Below, in pieces: positions 1 to 6,403 of a stretch of DNA of 64,000 nt. The notes beneath the pieces were generated by a model. The model was given only the letters and a program-made list of their open reading frames with translations. It was not told where the DNA came from and made no database searches. Source of the DNA: Candidatus Saccharimonadota bacterium. GTDB taxonomy: Bacteria; Patescibacteriota; Saccharimonadia; Saccharimonadales; UBA4665. The position numbers and the translations under genes were made by a program. Numbering within the stretch: position 1 is the stretch's first letter; every line of letters starts with the position of its first letter. The stretch is taken from contig JAICKC010000002.1 in NCBI GenBank assembly GCA_025928155.1, positions 24,873 through 88,872 of the forward strand, given 5' to 3'.

Positions 1-915
1 ATTTTTGCCGAGCCAAATGTCGCCCGCATCTTTCAGCCGGATGTACCCGCTGGGCCCGTTGTGCAAATGGGTCATGTGCTCGACGGCGTCAGCGACTATA
101 TGCTGGAGCAGCCAGCCGAGCTTGGATTCCGTCTGGCTACAGCCAAGCCGGCTGATGTCGTGCACGTACTCAAAGCCTGCAAGGCCGACATCCTCATAAA
201 CTATCTGCCGGTGGGTTCACAAAAGGCGACTGAGTTTTACGCCCAAGCAGCCATTGATGCCGGCGTGGCATTTTTGAACTGTATTCCGGTATTCATCGCC
301 AGCAACCCGGAATGGGAGCAGAAATTCATTGATGCCGGCCTGCCGCTCGTCGGCGATGACATGCGCTCACAGCTCGGCGCCAGCGTGCTCAGCCAGATCT
401 TGCAAGAACTAGCCTTTGACCGCGGGTTGGCAGTAGATTTCCACCAGCAGCTCAACATCGGTGGCAACACCGACTTCAATAACATGATGGTACAGACCCG
501 CTTGGCCAGCAAAAAGAAGAGTAAAGAAAACGTGATCCGCGCTCAAAACGACATCCGTGGCATCCCGGTGCCCGAGCACAGCCTGTTTGCCGGGCCGAGC
601 ACCTACCTGCCCTACCTCAAAGACAACAAAGTAGCGTATTTTAACCTGCGCCTGCGTGGCTTCGGTGATGCGCCGGTAACCATTGACGCCAAACTAAGCG
701 TCCAGGACAGCGAAAACAGCGCCGGGGTAGTCATTGACGCCATCCGCTACCTGCAGGTCGCCCGCGAGCTCGGCGTAGTAGGTGCCCTGCGCGGCCCCAG
801 CGCCTGGACACAGAAGACTCCGCCGGAACAGATGATGTATGCCGCTGCCAAGCAGGAGTGCGAAGCGCTGGCTCACCGCCAGCTCTCGGCGTCGGTCCGC
901 AAACAGCTCAAGTAA
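1..915 (+). CDS. myo-inositol-1-phosphate synthase, 5' end outside window
   Basis: Converts glucose-6-phosphate to inositol-1-phosphate with NAD, in the cytosol. The frame is open from base 1, so the ORF-track GTG at 61 is not the true start. About 304 C-terminal residues are visible, with family motifs NYLPVGSQKA, FLNCIPVFIAS, GDDMRSQLGA, the LNIGGNTDF segment and KDNKVAYF near the catalytic lysines. The product would be the head-group precursor for phosphatidylinositol phosphate synthesis; a candidate CDP-alcohol phosphatidyltransferase lies at 43772-45439. A structured repeat starts only 5 nt after the stop. Family call is firm; the complete length is unknown. Confidence 0.92.
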   Translation: MFAEPNVARIFQPDVPAGPVVQMGHVLDGVSDYMLEQPAELGFRLATAKPADVVHVLKACKADILINYLPVGSQKATEFYAQAAIDAGVAFLNCIPVFIASNPEWEQKFIDAGLPLVGDDMRSQLGASVLSQILQELAFDRGLAVDFHQQLNIGGNTDFNNMMVQTRLASKKKSKENVIRAQNDIRGIPVPEHSLFAGPSTYLPYLKDNKVAYFNLRLRGFGDAPVTIDAKLSVQDSENSAGVVIDAIRYLQVARELGVVGALRGPSAWTQKTPPEQMMYAAAKQECEALAHRQLSASVRKQLK

Positions 916-919
916 TAAT

Positions 920-994
920 CTCATACTACTTCTTTCCGCTTGGGTGTGCTTGGGGCACAGGCCTTTGGTAAGGTGGTACTGGAAGTAGTATGAG
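920..994. repeat. 75-nt structured repeat, copy 1
   Basis: Perfect 13-bp outer stem (CATACTACTTC pairs with GAAGTAGTATG, plus two flanking pairs) enclosing two smaller hairpins: TGTGC/GCACA and CCTT-TGGT-AAGG. Two near-identical copies lie at 1488-1563 and 2712-2786. Here it begins right after the inositol-phosphate synthase stop codon. It may act as a transcript end or be a small RNA; strand is undecided. Confidence 0.75.
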
Positions 995-1226
995 CATAAG
1001 CCCGTGGGCTACGGAGCGTAGCGCCGCGTTCTTGAAATGAGGAAGGTGGGGTATAAAAAGATACGCCCGTCCTACCCGGCGGAGAATCATCGCTGACCAT
1101 TGTTGTCTGCGAATCCGCCGACCTGTTTCCAGGGTATTTATCTGATATTGGCCTCAGACTGCCGTATAAGCCTAACCTCACTTGTGGTAATGACGGTTAA
1201 GCCCGACGATGGCAGGCAGCGTGTGA

Positions 1227-1382
1227 TTACTTCTTAGAGTCGCCTCCCTTGTTCCTCTTCAGCCAGCGCCTTTCCTTGCGACGAGTCCTTTTCGCGTTGG
1301 CGCTGGGCGCCTTGGCGGTAAGTCCCTTTTCTACGCGCGCTGCGCGCTGCTTCTTCCGACGCTCGGTGTTCTCGTTTCCCAT
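1227..1382 (-). CDS. small basic protein, 51 aa, unknown
   Basis: Too short for the ORF track. It reads MGNENTERRKKQRAARVEKG and ends GGDSKK; about 40 percent of residues are Lys or Arg. A weak purine-rich stretch (GAAGGGAA) lies 8 nt before the ATG, and a promoter-like TTGCAA-16-TATAAA lies about 60 nt upstream, just inside repeat copy 2. It belongs to a series of tiny basic proteins in this block; nucleic-acid or ribosome binding is a guess from charge only. Downstream on the minus strand (to 995) is a GC stem around CGGCGGA/TCCGCCG followed by CTTTTT, a likely terminator. Confidence 0.6.
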   Translation of the reverse strand: MGNENTERRKKQRAARVEKGLTAKAPSANAKRTRRKERRWLKRNKGGDSKK

Positions 1383-1443
1383 GCTGGTTATTCCCTTCGG
1401 TAGGAATGGTTGTGCAAGGAGTTTTTGCCTGCCACGACACTTC

Positions 1444-1471
1444 TTTATACCAGATTTGACAGTTTTTGCAA
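1444..1471 (-). promoter_or_regulatory. promoter for the 51-aa gene
   Basis: On the minus strand TTGCAA and TATAAA are separated by 16 nt. The surrounding sequence (TGCAAAAAnnGnCAAATnTGG) recurs in the promoters at 2635-2661 (minus) and, more loosely, 4166-4193 (plus). Confidence 0.55.
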
Positions 1472-1487
1472 CGCTTCGTTATAAAAA

Positions 1488-1563
1488 TCATACTACTTCG
1501 TTCCGCTTGGAGCGTGCTTGGGGAGCACAAGCCTTTGGTAAGGTGGTACTGGAAGTAGTATGA
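1488..1563. repeat. 76-nt structured repeat, copy 2
   Basis: Same 12-bp outer stem as copy 1. The inner hairpin differs in a compensated way: GTGCT/AGCAC replaces TGTGC/GCACA, and a GCTT/AAGC helix is extended. It sits between the end of the 121-aa gene and the promoter of the 51-aa gene, so it could end the upstream minus-strand transcript. Confidence 0.75.
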
Positions 1564-1577
1564 GTGTAGGCACCTCC

Positions 1578-1627
1578 TTTCGTGCCGGGCGAGGCATGGA
1601 TTGGGGACTGCCCCGCCGGGCACGAAA
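1578..1627. terminator. long GC hairpin after the 121-aa gene
   Basis: TTTCGTGCC pairs with GGCACGAAA; the stem continues as GGCG/CGCC, an A-C mismatch and GGCA/TGCC. It lies between the 121-aa gene stop and repeat copy 2. A hairpin with the same A-C mismatch precedes copy 3. Confidence 0.55.
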
Positions 1628-1655
1628 GTTAGTGCTTGAGGTAAGAGACTAGGTA

Positions 1656-2021
1656 CTACCCCTTACGTTTACCCCTTATGCGGAAAGCGCGTGCCACGAC
1701 GTTCTTCCCCTGGGCTGCCTTCTGGCGAGCATTAGCCTCTGGAGCACGCCTGGTTTCACCCTTGGCTGCACGCCTGTCACGCTCTGCCTTCCGGTCGCGC
1801 GTCTTCTTGGAGCCTTGACCGGCAGGACTCTTCGGTTTCGCGTCTTCCTTTTTTAGACGCTCTTGGCGATTCTTCAGAGCGTTATCCGCTCGTCGTTCCT
1901 TAGCACCGGGAGCACGCGCCGGTTTACCCTGATCGACACGATTGGCACGCGTTCTTGCACGGGCGCGAGTTTTCCTAGAAGCTCGGCTTCCACCGGAGTC
2001 GCTGGGTGGGTTCCTTACCAT
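1656..2021 (-). CDS. basic low-complexity protein, 121 aa, unknown
   Basis: Arg, Lys and Ala make up most of the protein, with no hydrophobic segment. ATG at 2021 follows GGAGAGG by about 10 nt, which decides the start over an earlier out-of-frame ATG. The C-terminal part contains RAPEANARQKAAQ, resembling the SPQA motif of the neighbouring small proteins at 3646, 3861 and 8693. No family recognised. The composition suggests an intrinsically disordered, nucleic-acid-binding protein; this is inference. Confidence 0.6.
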   Translation of the reverse strand: MVRNPPSDSGGSRASRKTRARARTRANRVDQGKPARAPGAKERRADNALKNRQERLKKEDAKPKSPAGQGSKKTRDRKAERDRRAAKGETRRAPEANARQKAAQGKNVVARAFRIRGKRKG

Positions 2022-2169
2022 AATGGCATTCCCTCTCCTGAGGAGTGGTGTGATCAGCGGTTGCTGTCACGGATACTTTTAATACTCCATTTGGTGTGCT
2101 TTTTCAAGCCCACTTTCGTATTGACACCTTCGTACTTTATATAAAAACGGAGATAATGGCGTGAGAAAA

Positions 2170-2241
2170 CTGTCGGCGGATTGTAGGGAGGCTATGCCTC
2201 TTGCGTGTAAACGCGCTACACACCTACTATCCGCCAGACAG
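2170..2241 (-). terminator. branched hairpin RNA element after the CxxH-CxxC gene
   Basis: Outer stem CTGTC/GACAG plus GGCGGAT/ATCCGCC closes an inner stem TGTAG/CTACA, which holds two hairpins (GAGGC-TAT-GCCTC and GCGT-GTAA-ACGC). On the minus strand the structure is followed by TTTTC, consistent with a terminator downstream of the 2318-2488 gene, but the multi-branched shape is far more elaborate than termination needs. Confidence 0.6.
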
Positions 2242-2317
2242 CCTCCTTAGTATTTTCGTGTCTTGCGAGGGTAGCTCACGTCAACTGGCATACCTGCCTT
2301 GGGACACAGTTAACCTT

Positions 2318-2488
2318 TTACCTCGTCTTCCTCCTCCGAGGCTTGGCTTTGGCTCCCTTTGCGTGCCTAGGCGGTTTCTTGGGACCGATGAAGCGCTTCT
2401 GACAGTTGCCACAACGAAGTGCTCCGCGGTTCAACCTACTGGCCCTTTTGAGGCCGGCGTGCCACCCGCAACCTGCGACTGGAGACAT
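2318..2488 (-). CDS. small CxxH-CxxC zinc-ribbon-like protein, 56 aa
   Basis: Not in the ORF track. It starts MSPVAGCGWHAGLKR with CTAGGAGAAGGA just before ATG. A CxxH pair (CGWH) is followed after 15 residues by CxxC (CGNC) and a Phe, a plausible four-ligand zinc site, then a Lys/Arg-rich tail. Two paralogues (9561-9788 and 9757-9915) share the pattern C-x-W-H, KR, Gly, CxxC, F. Function unknown; zinc and nucleic-acid binding are inferred. The leader of about 150 nt from the promoter at 2635 contains a possible 7-codon upstream ORF. Confidence 0.7.
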   Translation of the reverse strand: MSPVAGCGWHAGLKRASRLNRGALRCGNCQKRFIGPKKPPRHAKGAKAKPRRRKTR

Positions 2489-2634
2489 TCCTTCTCCTAG
2501 AGTTCTTGTCTTGCGTCTGCTATCGACGCCGCTTGTTGGTCATCTCTAAGACTGGTTGCTTGTCGACCTATCGTCCTGCCTTACCTTCTTTCCCCTTCTG
2601 GTGGATACTGAGCGCAGTTAACCTGTCGTGAGTT

Positions 2635-2661
2635 ATTATGCCAATTTGGCTATTTTTGCAC
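2635..2661 (-). promoter_or_regulatory. promoter for the CxxH-CxxC gene
   Basis: On the minus strand GTGCAA, 15 nt, CATAAT. The 28-nt segment is clearly related to the promoter at 1444-1471, suggesting that promoter and repeat were copied together. Confidence 0.5.
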
Positions 2662-2711
2662 TTGTCTGAGGACAAGCACGGAAGCATACATGAATAAAAT
2701 GTAGTGATAAT

Positions 2712-2786
2712 CTCATACTACTTCGTTCCGCTTGGGTGTGCTTGGGGCACAGGCCTTTGGTAAGGTGGTACTGGAAGTAGTATGGG
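2712..2786. repeat. 75-nt structured repeat, copy 3
   Basis: Nearly identical to copy 1. The second outer pair is T-G here (T-A in copy 1), which stays paired only if the plus strand is the RNA; this weakly favours a plus-sense transcript. It lies between the 179-aa gene (ends 2856) and the promoter of the CxxH-CxxC gene. Confidence 0.75.
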
Positions 2787-2802
2787 TGCAAGGAGACCCG
2801 TT

Positions 2803-2843
2803 GTGCCGGTGAGGCGTGGTGGTGGCCAAAGCCCCACCGGCAC
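2803..2843. terminator. GC hairpin next to repeat copy 3
   Basis: GTGCCGGTG pairs with CACCGGCAC, then an A-C mismatch and GGC/GCC, matching the architecture of the hairpin at 1578-1627 next to copy 2. It follows the stop of the 2856-3395 gene on the minus strand. Confidence 0.5.
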
Positions 2844-2855
2844 GCGGAGCAGCAT

Positions 2856-3395
2856 CTAGCTGCTGGGGGTGGGGTGCGCCTCGTCAGGCGAGGGTCCCCG
2901 TGTGGTGAGGATGCAATAGATCAGGGTAGCGATCACCGCGACCACAGACCCCCAGACGAGCAGGGCGGTCTGGACACTGAGCGGAACGCCGAACCCACGA
3001 AGGGCGAAGATCACCCCGAATGTGCCGCCGGCTCCCAGGATACCCTGAGGGACTGCCGCGAACGACGCGCCCTTGCCGCCCTTGCCTTGCACGCCTCCCG
3101 ATGGTCGAGTCCTGACCCCTACCTTCTTCTGGGCCCTGGCCTGCTTCTTGGGCTTCTGGCTGTCGACCTTTGCCTTTGCGTGCGGTTTGAGTGCCGTGAT
3201 GTTACCCTTGATGGTCTCAGGATCCTTGGTGTTATCCCTATCACCGTGCGCGCCCGCTGGGCGACCCCTGGACCCCTCGAACCTCCTAGCTGCTCGGCTC
3301 GGCCTGCTCGCCGCTGGCCGCTGGCTTCGCATTGCACCGGTTTCACCTGTGTTAGGCTCACGCCAGTTCGGACTGTTCTTATGACGGCTTGGCAT
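2856..3395 (-). CDS. basic protein with two C-terminal membrane segments, 179 aa
   Basis: The N-terminal two thirds are Arg/Lys/Gly-rich and disordered-looking. Two hydrophobic segments follow near residues 110-132 and 137-160 (GTFGVIFALRGFG and VWGSVVAVIATLIYCIL). ATG at 3395 follows GAGGTG; the ORF-track start is an upstream GTG. No family recognised. A small membrane protein with a positively charged cytosolic domain is the most that can be said. The stop codon lies inside a short AGCAGC/GCTGCT hairpin. Confidence 0.6.
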   Translation of the reverse strand: MPSRHKNSPNWREPNTGETGAMRSQRPAASRPSRAARRFEGSRGRPAGAHGDRDNTKDPETIKGNITALKPHAKAKVDSQKPKKQARAQKKVGVRTRPSGGVQGKGGKGASFAAVPQGILGAGGTFGVIFALRGFGVPLSVQTALLVWGSVVAVIATLIYCILTTRGPSPDEAHPTPSS

Positions 3396-3519
3396 GTTAA
3401 TGTTCACCTCATCCTTGTTGAGTGGTGTGTCCTTGCGTATATAGTAATAACATTATATTTATATAAAAACAAGCTCTTTCGCGCCAGGCTTGCGGCTATA
3501 ATTTGTGGAGAGTTTGTAC

Positions 3520-3626
3520 GGATGAGTGGGCTTGGGTGCGAGCGATTGACAGCTGTCGCTGCATCGAGAGCCCTCGCCCACTCATCCGGTTAGAAATAGT
3601 AGCTCCAACTGCTAGGTTCTTCGGGC
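3520..3626. other. structured element with conserved GGATGAG stem and TAGCTCCAACTGCTA tail
   Basis: GGATGAGTGGGC pairs with GCCCACTCATCC across 56 nt containing a further hairpin. About 10 nt later comes TAGCTCCAACTGCTA followed by GTTCTT-GGGC. The same stem (with a T-A to C-G pair change) and the same tail recur at 8973-9080. In both cases the tail lies directly after the stop codon of a small basic-protein gene on the minus strand, so it is probably part of its 3' untranslated region. Confidence 0.65.
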
Positions 3627-3645
3627 AGGTGCGTCAGGGCACGTC

Positions 3646-3819
3646 CTACTGGCCCTTTTGCTTGCGCTTGGCCTCAGCCTTGGCAACAGCCCGTTGCGCG
3701 CGCTGTGCCTTAGCCAAAGCCTTGGCGGCTTGCGGAGAGCGTCCTCCGTGCTTGTTCATGGCCTTGCCGAGGTCGTCCCGAGCCTTCGCGCGCCTCGTTA
3801 CCAACTCTTTCCAGCCCAT
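3646..3819 (-). CDS. small basic SPQA-motif protein, 57 aa
   Basis: ATG at 3819 follows GAGGAGGTGATAAT, a near-perfect Shine-Dalgarno; the ORF track begins at an upstream TTG. The centre reads NKHGGRSPQAAKALAK and the tail is Ala/Lys/Arg-rich helix-forming sequence. It shares a KxGxxSPQA motif with the genes at 3861 and 8693, so these are paralogues. Function unknown. Confidence 0.7.
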   Translation of the reverse strand: MGWKELVTRRAKARDDLGKAMNKHGGRSPQAAKALAKAQRAQRAVAKAEAKRKQKGQ

Positions 3820-3860
3820 ATTATCACCTCCTCTCAAGGGTTGTAGAAAATAGCGCAGTG

Positions 3861-4049
3861 CTACTTCCTCCCCTTACTCCCCTTCCTGGCCGTCTTGGTC
3901 TTTTGAGCCTTCTTGGCCTTGGCGAGATCAGCCGTGCGCGCTCGCACTAGCTTGGCACTCGCTGCCTTGGCTTGGGGCGAAAAGACCCCATGCTTCCGTA
4001 CCGCTCGAGTGTAAGCCCGTTCTGCCAACTGGACTCTTAGTCCAGGCAT
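3861..4049 (-). CDS. small basic SPQA-motif protein, 62 aa
   Basis: Starts MPGLRVQLAE after GAGAGGAGGTGAAAGTC. Contains RKHGVFSPQAKAASAKL, the best match to the SPQA family consensus, then a Lys-rich tail ending KGSKGRK. It is upstream of the 57-aa paralogue on the same strand, 41 nt apart, so they are probably cotranscribed from a TTGACG-containing promoter near 4125-4150. Function unknown. Confidence 0.7.
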   Translation of the reverse strand: MPGLRVQLAERAYTRAVRKHGVFSPQAKAASAKLVRARTADLAKAKKAQKTKTARKGSKGRK

Positions 4050-4165
4050 GACTTTCACCTCCTCTCGAAGGTTGCAGTCTGTGGGGTGCCCACCGTAAGA
4101 ACCGCTCATATTTTTATACTTGTTCACCATATCGTCAAGCTAAATACAATATTTATATACATAAT

Positions 4166-4193
4166 TTGTAAAAATGTCAATATGGTGTAAAAT
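4166..4193 (+). promoter_or_regulatory. promoter for the squalene-synthase-like gene
   Basis: TTGTAA, 16 nt, TAAAAT. The block TTGTAAAAATGTCAATATGG resembles the two minus-strand promoters at 1444 and 2635. Because the -10 lies downstream of the ORF-track ATG at 4174, that ATG is unlikely to be the start. Confidence 0.5.
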
Positions 4194-4236
4194 TGCCTAC
4201 GTACAATACCGCCGACACAGGAAGAAGGTACGTACA

Positions 4237-5271
4237 TTGACAGCCCAACCTACCACCTTTGGACAGCTATGGCACGAACCATTGCCTAGGTTGTTCGCGA
4301 GAGCAGCGCAGATAAAGCGCACGGAGCTACGTTGGCGCCGAATGTCACCGCTGGCCTGGCTTTACCCATCAGACATGGATCTGATGAGAGCGCTTGAGGT
4401 TAGTGTTCTGTGGCTCAGGCTCACCATGCAGCAACCGTTGCTCAGCGTGCTCGTGCGGACACCCGGCATGGGGTGTGCTCGACTCCGGACGCTCCTTTGC
4501 CTGCGCTGGTTCCAGCACACGCTCGACCACATTATCGACGGGCAGATCAAGATGCCAATTGAGGGAAAGCCACGGGATTACTTCGACCAAGCCGAACGTC
4601 TGTGCGAAGCGCTCCTCTGCCCGCAGGACATCGCAGACGAGGTCGCCCTGCCGCTCATGGCAACGCTGGTCTACGTCCTGCGTGCTTGCAGCGAACAGCT
4701 CGGCTTCGATCCGAGGCCGGAGCTACAAGCCATATGGCACGGCTGGCACGGCGATGCCGAGCGGGTTCTCAACAAGGAGCCGTTCGCGGACGAGGCAACC
4801 CTCAGCGCAGCACATAATGCTAGCGTCGAGATCGTCGAGCTGATGCTGCGCATCATGGACGTTCCGGCGTCCATCACACAGAGTGTCAGGTTGCACCTGA
4901 AGCTCCTGCTGGATGCCGACAACCTTGATGACTTCGCGAGTGACGTGCGAGACGGCAATCTCCAGTTTCCGCGCGAAGAGTTCGAGCGAGCTGGCATCGA
5001 CCCCGACCAATTGCTAGCCTGCGCGCACCCCCGCGTCCAGAAAACCCGAGAGTGCCTGACAGCGCTTCCTGGGTTTTACGCCTGGCTGCGGTCCCGCGTA
5101 GCAGCATGCGAGCAGCTACAAAACGTCACCGACGCAGCGATCGTGCTCAGCTACATACAGCCCAAGTGGCTGCGTGGCTACGTGCGGCGACACATCCAGC
5201 AGGGCATCCAGAAGCCCGCACTAGCTCTCGCTGCCTACAGCGAGACCCATACCTCACTTGAGAGGAGGTGA
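4237..5271 (+). CDS. squalene/phytoene-synthase-like protein (isoprenoid synthase fold), 344 aa
   Basis: Mostly helical. A first acidic site appears near HTLDHIIDG and a second near NLDDFASDVRDGN followed by FPREEFERAGIDPDQLL, which resembles the second aspartate motif and the RxYLPxExLxxxGI segment of squalene/phytoene synthases (PF00494). The TTG at 4237 with AGGAAGAAGG upstream is preferred over the ATG at 4174, which overlaps the promoter. The 79-aa gene follows 3 nt after the stop, its ribosome site overlapping this gene's end. Substrate unknown, and other isoprenoid-synthase relatives are possible. Unusual for a reduced genome. Confidence 0.45.
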   Translation: MTAQPTTFGQLWHEPLPRLFARAAQIKRTELRWRRMSPLAWLYPSDMDLMRALEVSVLWLRLTMQQPLLSVLVRTPGMGCARLRTLLCLRWFQHTLDHIIDGQIKMPIEGKPRDYFDQAERLCEALLCPQDIADEVALPLMATLVYVLRACSEQLGFDPRPELQAIWHGWHGDAERVLNKEPFADEATLSAAHNASVEIVELMLRIMDVPASITQSVRLHLKLLLDADNLDDFASDVRDGNLQFPREEFERAGIDPDQLLACAHPRVQKTRECLTALPGFYAWLRSRVAACEQLQNVTDAAIVLSYIQPKWLRGYVRRHIQQGIQKPALALAAYSETHTSLERR

Positions 5272-5274
5272 AGT

Positions 5275-5514
5275 ATGAAAAACACACCACAATGGATGCG
5301 GCTCAGTAAGAACCCCAACCGCGAGGTGAGCAGCGTGCACAAGGTCGCTGCACCCGCCCGGGGACAGAAGTACCGCGTCACCGTGACCAAGGACGACCGG
5401 CACGGCGGGAGGCAGTCCAAGGACTACCACGCGCGCACCAAAAAAAGGGCGGAGCGGATCGAGGCGCGCGAAGATGAGTACGCCGAGAAGCGGAACAACT
5501 CCTCGTGGATTTAG
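5275..5514 (+). CDS. basic hydrophilic protein, 79 aa, unknown
   Basis: ATG follows GAGAGGAGGTGAAGT, which overlaps the stop of the upstream gene, so translation is likely coupled. Composition is Lys/Arg/Asp-rich with no hydrophobic segment (RVTVTKDDRHGGRQSK, then an acidic/basic helix and NNSSWI). No family recognised. It ends 6 nt before a long hairpin with a T tract. Confidence 0.6.
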   Translation: MKNTPQWMRLSKNPNREVSSVHKVAAPARGQKYRVTVTKDDRHGGRQSKDYHARTKKRAERIEAREDEYAEKRNNSSWI

Positions 5515-5520
5515 GAGGTA

Positions 5521-5600
5521 GGTGCTGTCAGACGGTACGGCGGATACAAACGAGCGAGCTTTTGGCTCCCACTTGTACCCGCCGTACCCAGCACCCTTTT
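5521..5600 (+). terminator. long hairpin terminator
   Basis: GGTGCTG/CAGCACC, then GGTACGGCGG/CCGCCGTACC, then TACAA/TTGTA form an almost continuous stem followed by CTTTTA. It ends the 4237-5514 transcript. The stem is much longer than a usual terminator, as for other elements in this block. Confidence 0.7.
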
Positions 5601-5750
5601 ATCACCTTTACAAATCTTTATAATGATATACTCTATACTGTAAGCTTTCTTGCTGACTGAAATATCAAGTTGTGGTATATGCACGTTATATACTGAGCAA
5701 GCAAAGTAGCACATGACGAGCAGAGAGTCGACGTTAGGAGAGGAGTGCCC

Positions 5751-5927
5751 ATGACGGCACGCCCCCCAGGTGGCAAGGACGGTCGCAACCGGAAAGGACA
5801 CCGGATGCACCGAAGGAAGCCGATGGAACGTGACCCCAAGGTCGCACGACGGAGGTTGTTGCGGTCCTCGAAGATTCACGTTCCTCCGGAAACGGTTACC
5901 AACCGGCTGTACAAGGCAGATGGGTAA
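5751..5927 (+). CDS. small basic protein, 58 aa, unknown
   Basis: Starts MTARPPGGKDGRNRKG with AGGAGAGGAG seven nt upstream; the ORF track starts two codons earlier at a GTG. Arg-rich throughout. The stop overlaps a possible next start (TAATG). Probable promoter sequences (TTGTGG, TATACT) lie at about 5670-5690. Function unknown. Confidence 0.55.
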   Translation: MTARPPGGKDGRNRKGHRMHRRKPMERDPKVARRRLLRSSKIHVPPETVTNRLYKADG

Positions 5928-6019
5928 TGCATCGTCCTCGGCGGCGCAGGTCGTACCAACCGAATACACGGCTATCACGGCCTCCTAGCAGGCTGACTAC
6001 GCCGCGAAAGCAAGGGTGA
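5927..6019 (+). CDS. possible 30-aa Arg-rich peptide
   Basis: ATG overlaps the preceding stop as TAATG, a classical coupling arrangement. It reads MHRPRRRRSYQPN and ends TTPRKQG. Very short and without its own clear ribosome site beyond AAGG; kept only as a candidate. Confidence 0.25.
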   Translation: MHRPRRRRSYQPNTRLSRPPSRLTTPRKQG

Positions 6020-6100
6020 AGAACCACACAGGCGCCGTTAGGCCGAAGATAGGCTTAACAGCCACAACCTACTCCCTCAACTTCCGAAAGGAGGTGAACC

Positions 6101-6235
6101 ATGCCCAGGCTAACGGGGAAAGCCAGCAAAAAGAAGACCCGTTACGTTAAATCTGAAAAGAAGACTCAGAGGTCGAAGACGGCACGCGCAGAAAAGAAGG
6201 TACTGCGCGTACTCGGCAGGACCCAGAAGTCCTGA
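6101..6235 (+). CDS. small basic protein, 44 aa, unknown
   Basis: Missing from the ORF track. Starts MPRLTGKASKKKTRYVKSEK after GAAAGGAGGTGAACC, a near-perfect ribosome site. Roughly 40 percent Lys/Arg, resembling in style a very short ribosomal or histone-like protein, but no family is recognised. A TGACGACA/TGTCGTCA hairpin follows at 6271-6308. Confidence 0.65.
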   Translation: MPRLTGKASKKKTRYVKSEKKTQRSKTARAEKKVLRVLGRTQKS

Positions 6236-6270
6236 CAGGCTACTTCTCCAAGCAGCCCGATAGACGGACG

Positions 6271-6308
6271 TGACGACAGGGACTCTAGCGAGGTTCAAGG
6301 TGTCGTCA
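6271..6308 (+). terminator. hairpin after the 44-aa gene
   Basis: Perfect 8-bp inverted repeat TGACGACA/TGTCGTCA with a 22-nt loop, without an immediate T tract. Confidence 0.4.
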
Positions 6309-6378
6309 TCGACAACCTTATACCTCTCCAAACTCCTCCCTGCTCGTCATTTCCGTCTTATGAAAAACGATTCCGAAC

Positions 6379-6403
6379 TCCGCTCTAGCAGCGGACCTTT
6401 TTA
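6379..6403. terminator. bidirectional terminator between 44-aa gene and alaS
   Basis: TCCGCT/AGCGGA hairpin followed on the plus strand by CCTTTTT. It lies between convergent transcripts and touches the alaS stop. Confidence 0.55.

Noticed and set aside
1249-1563. Plus-strand ORF of 104 aa across repeat copy 2
   Set aside because: It reads through the structured repeat and is antisense to the 51-aa gene; no ribosome site.
2874-3593. Plus-strand ORFs at 2874 and 3073 (239 and 103 aa)
   Set aside because: They are shadows of the minus-strand 179-aa gene, without ribosome sites and crossing its promoter region.
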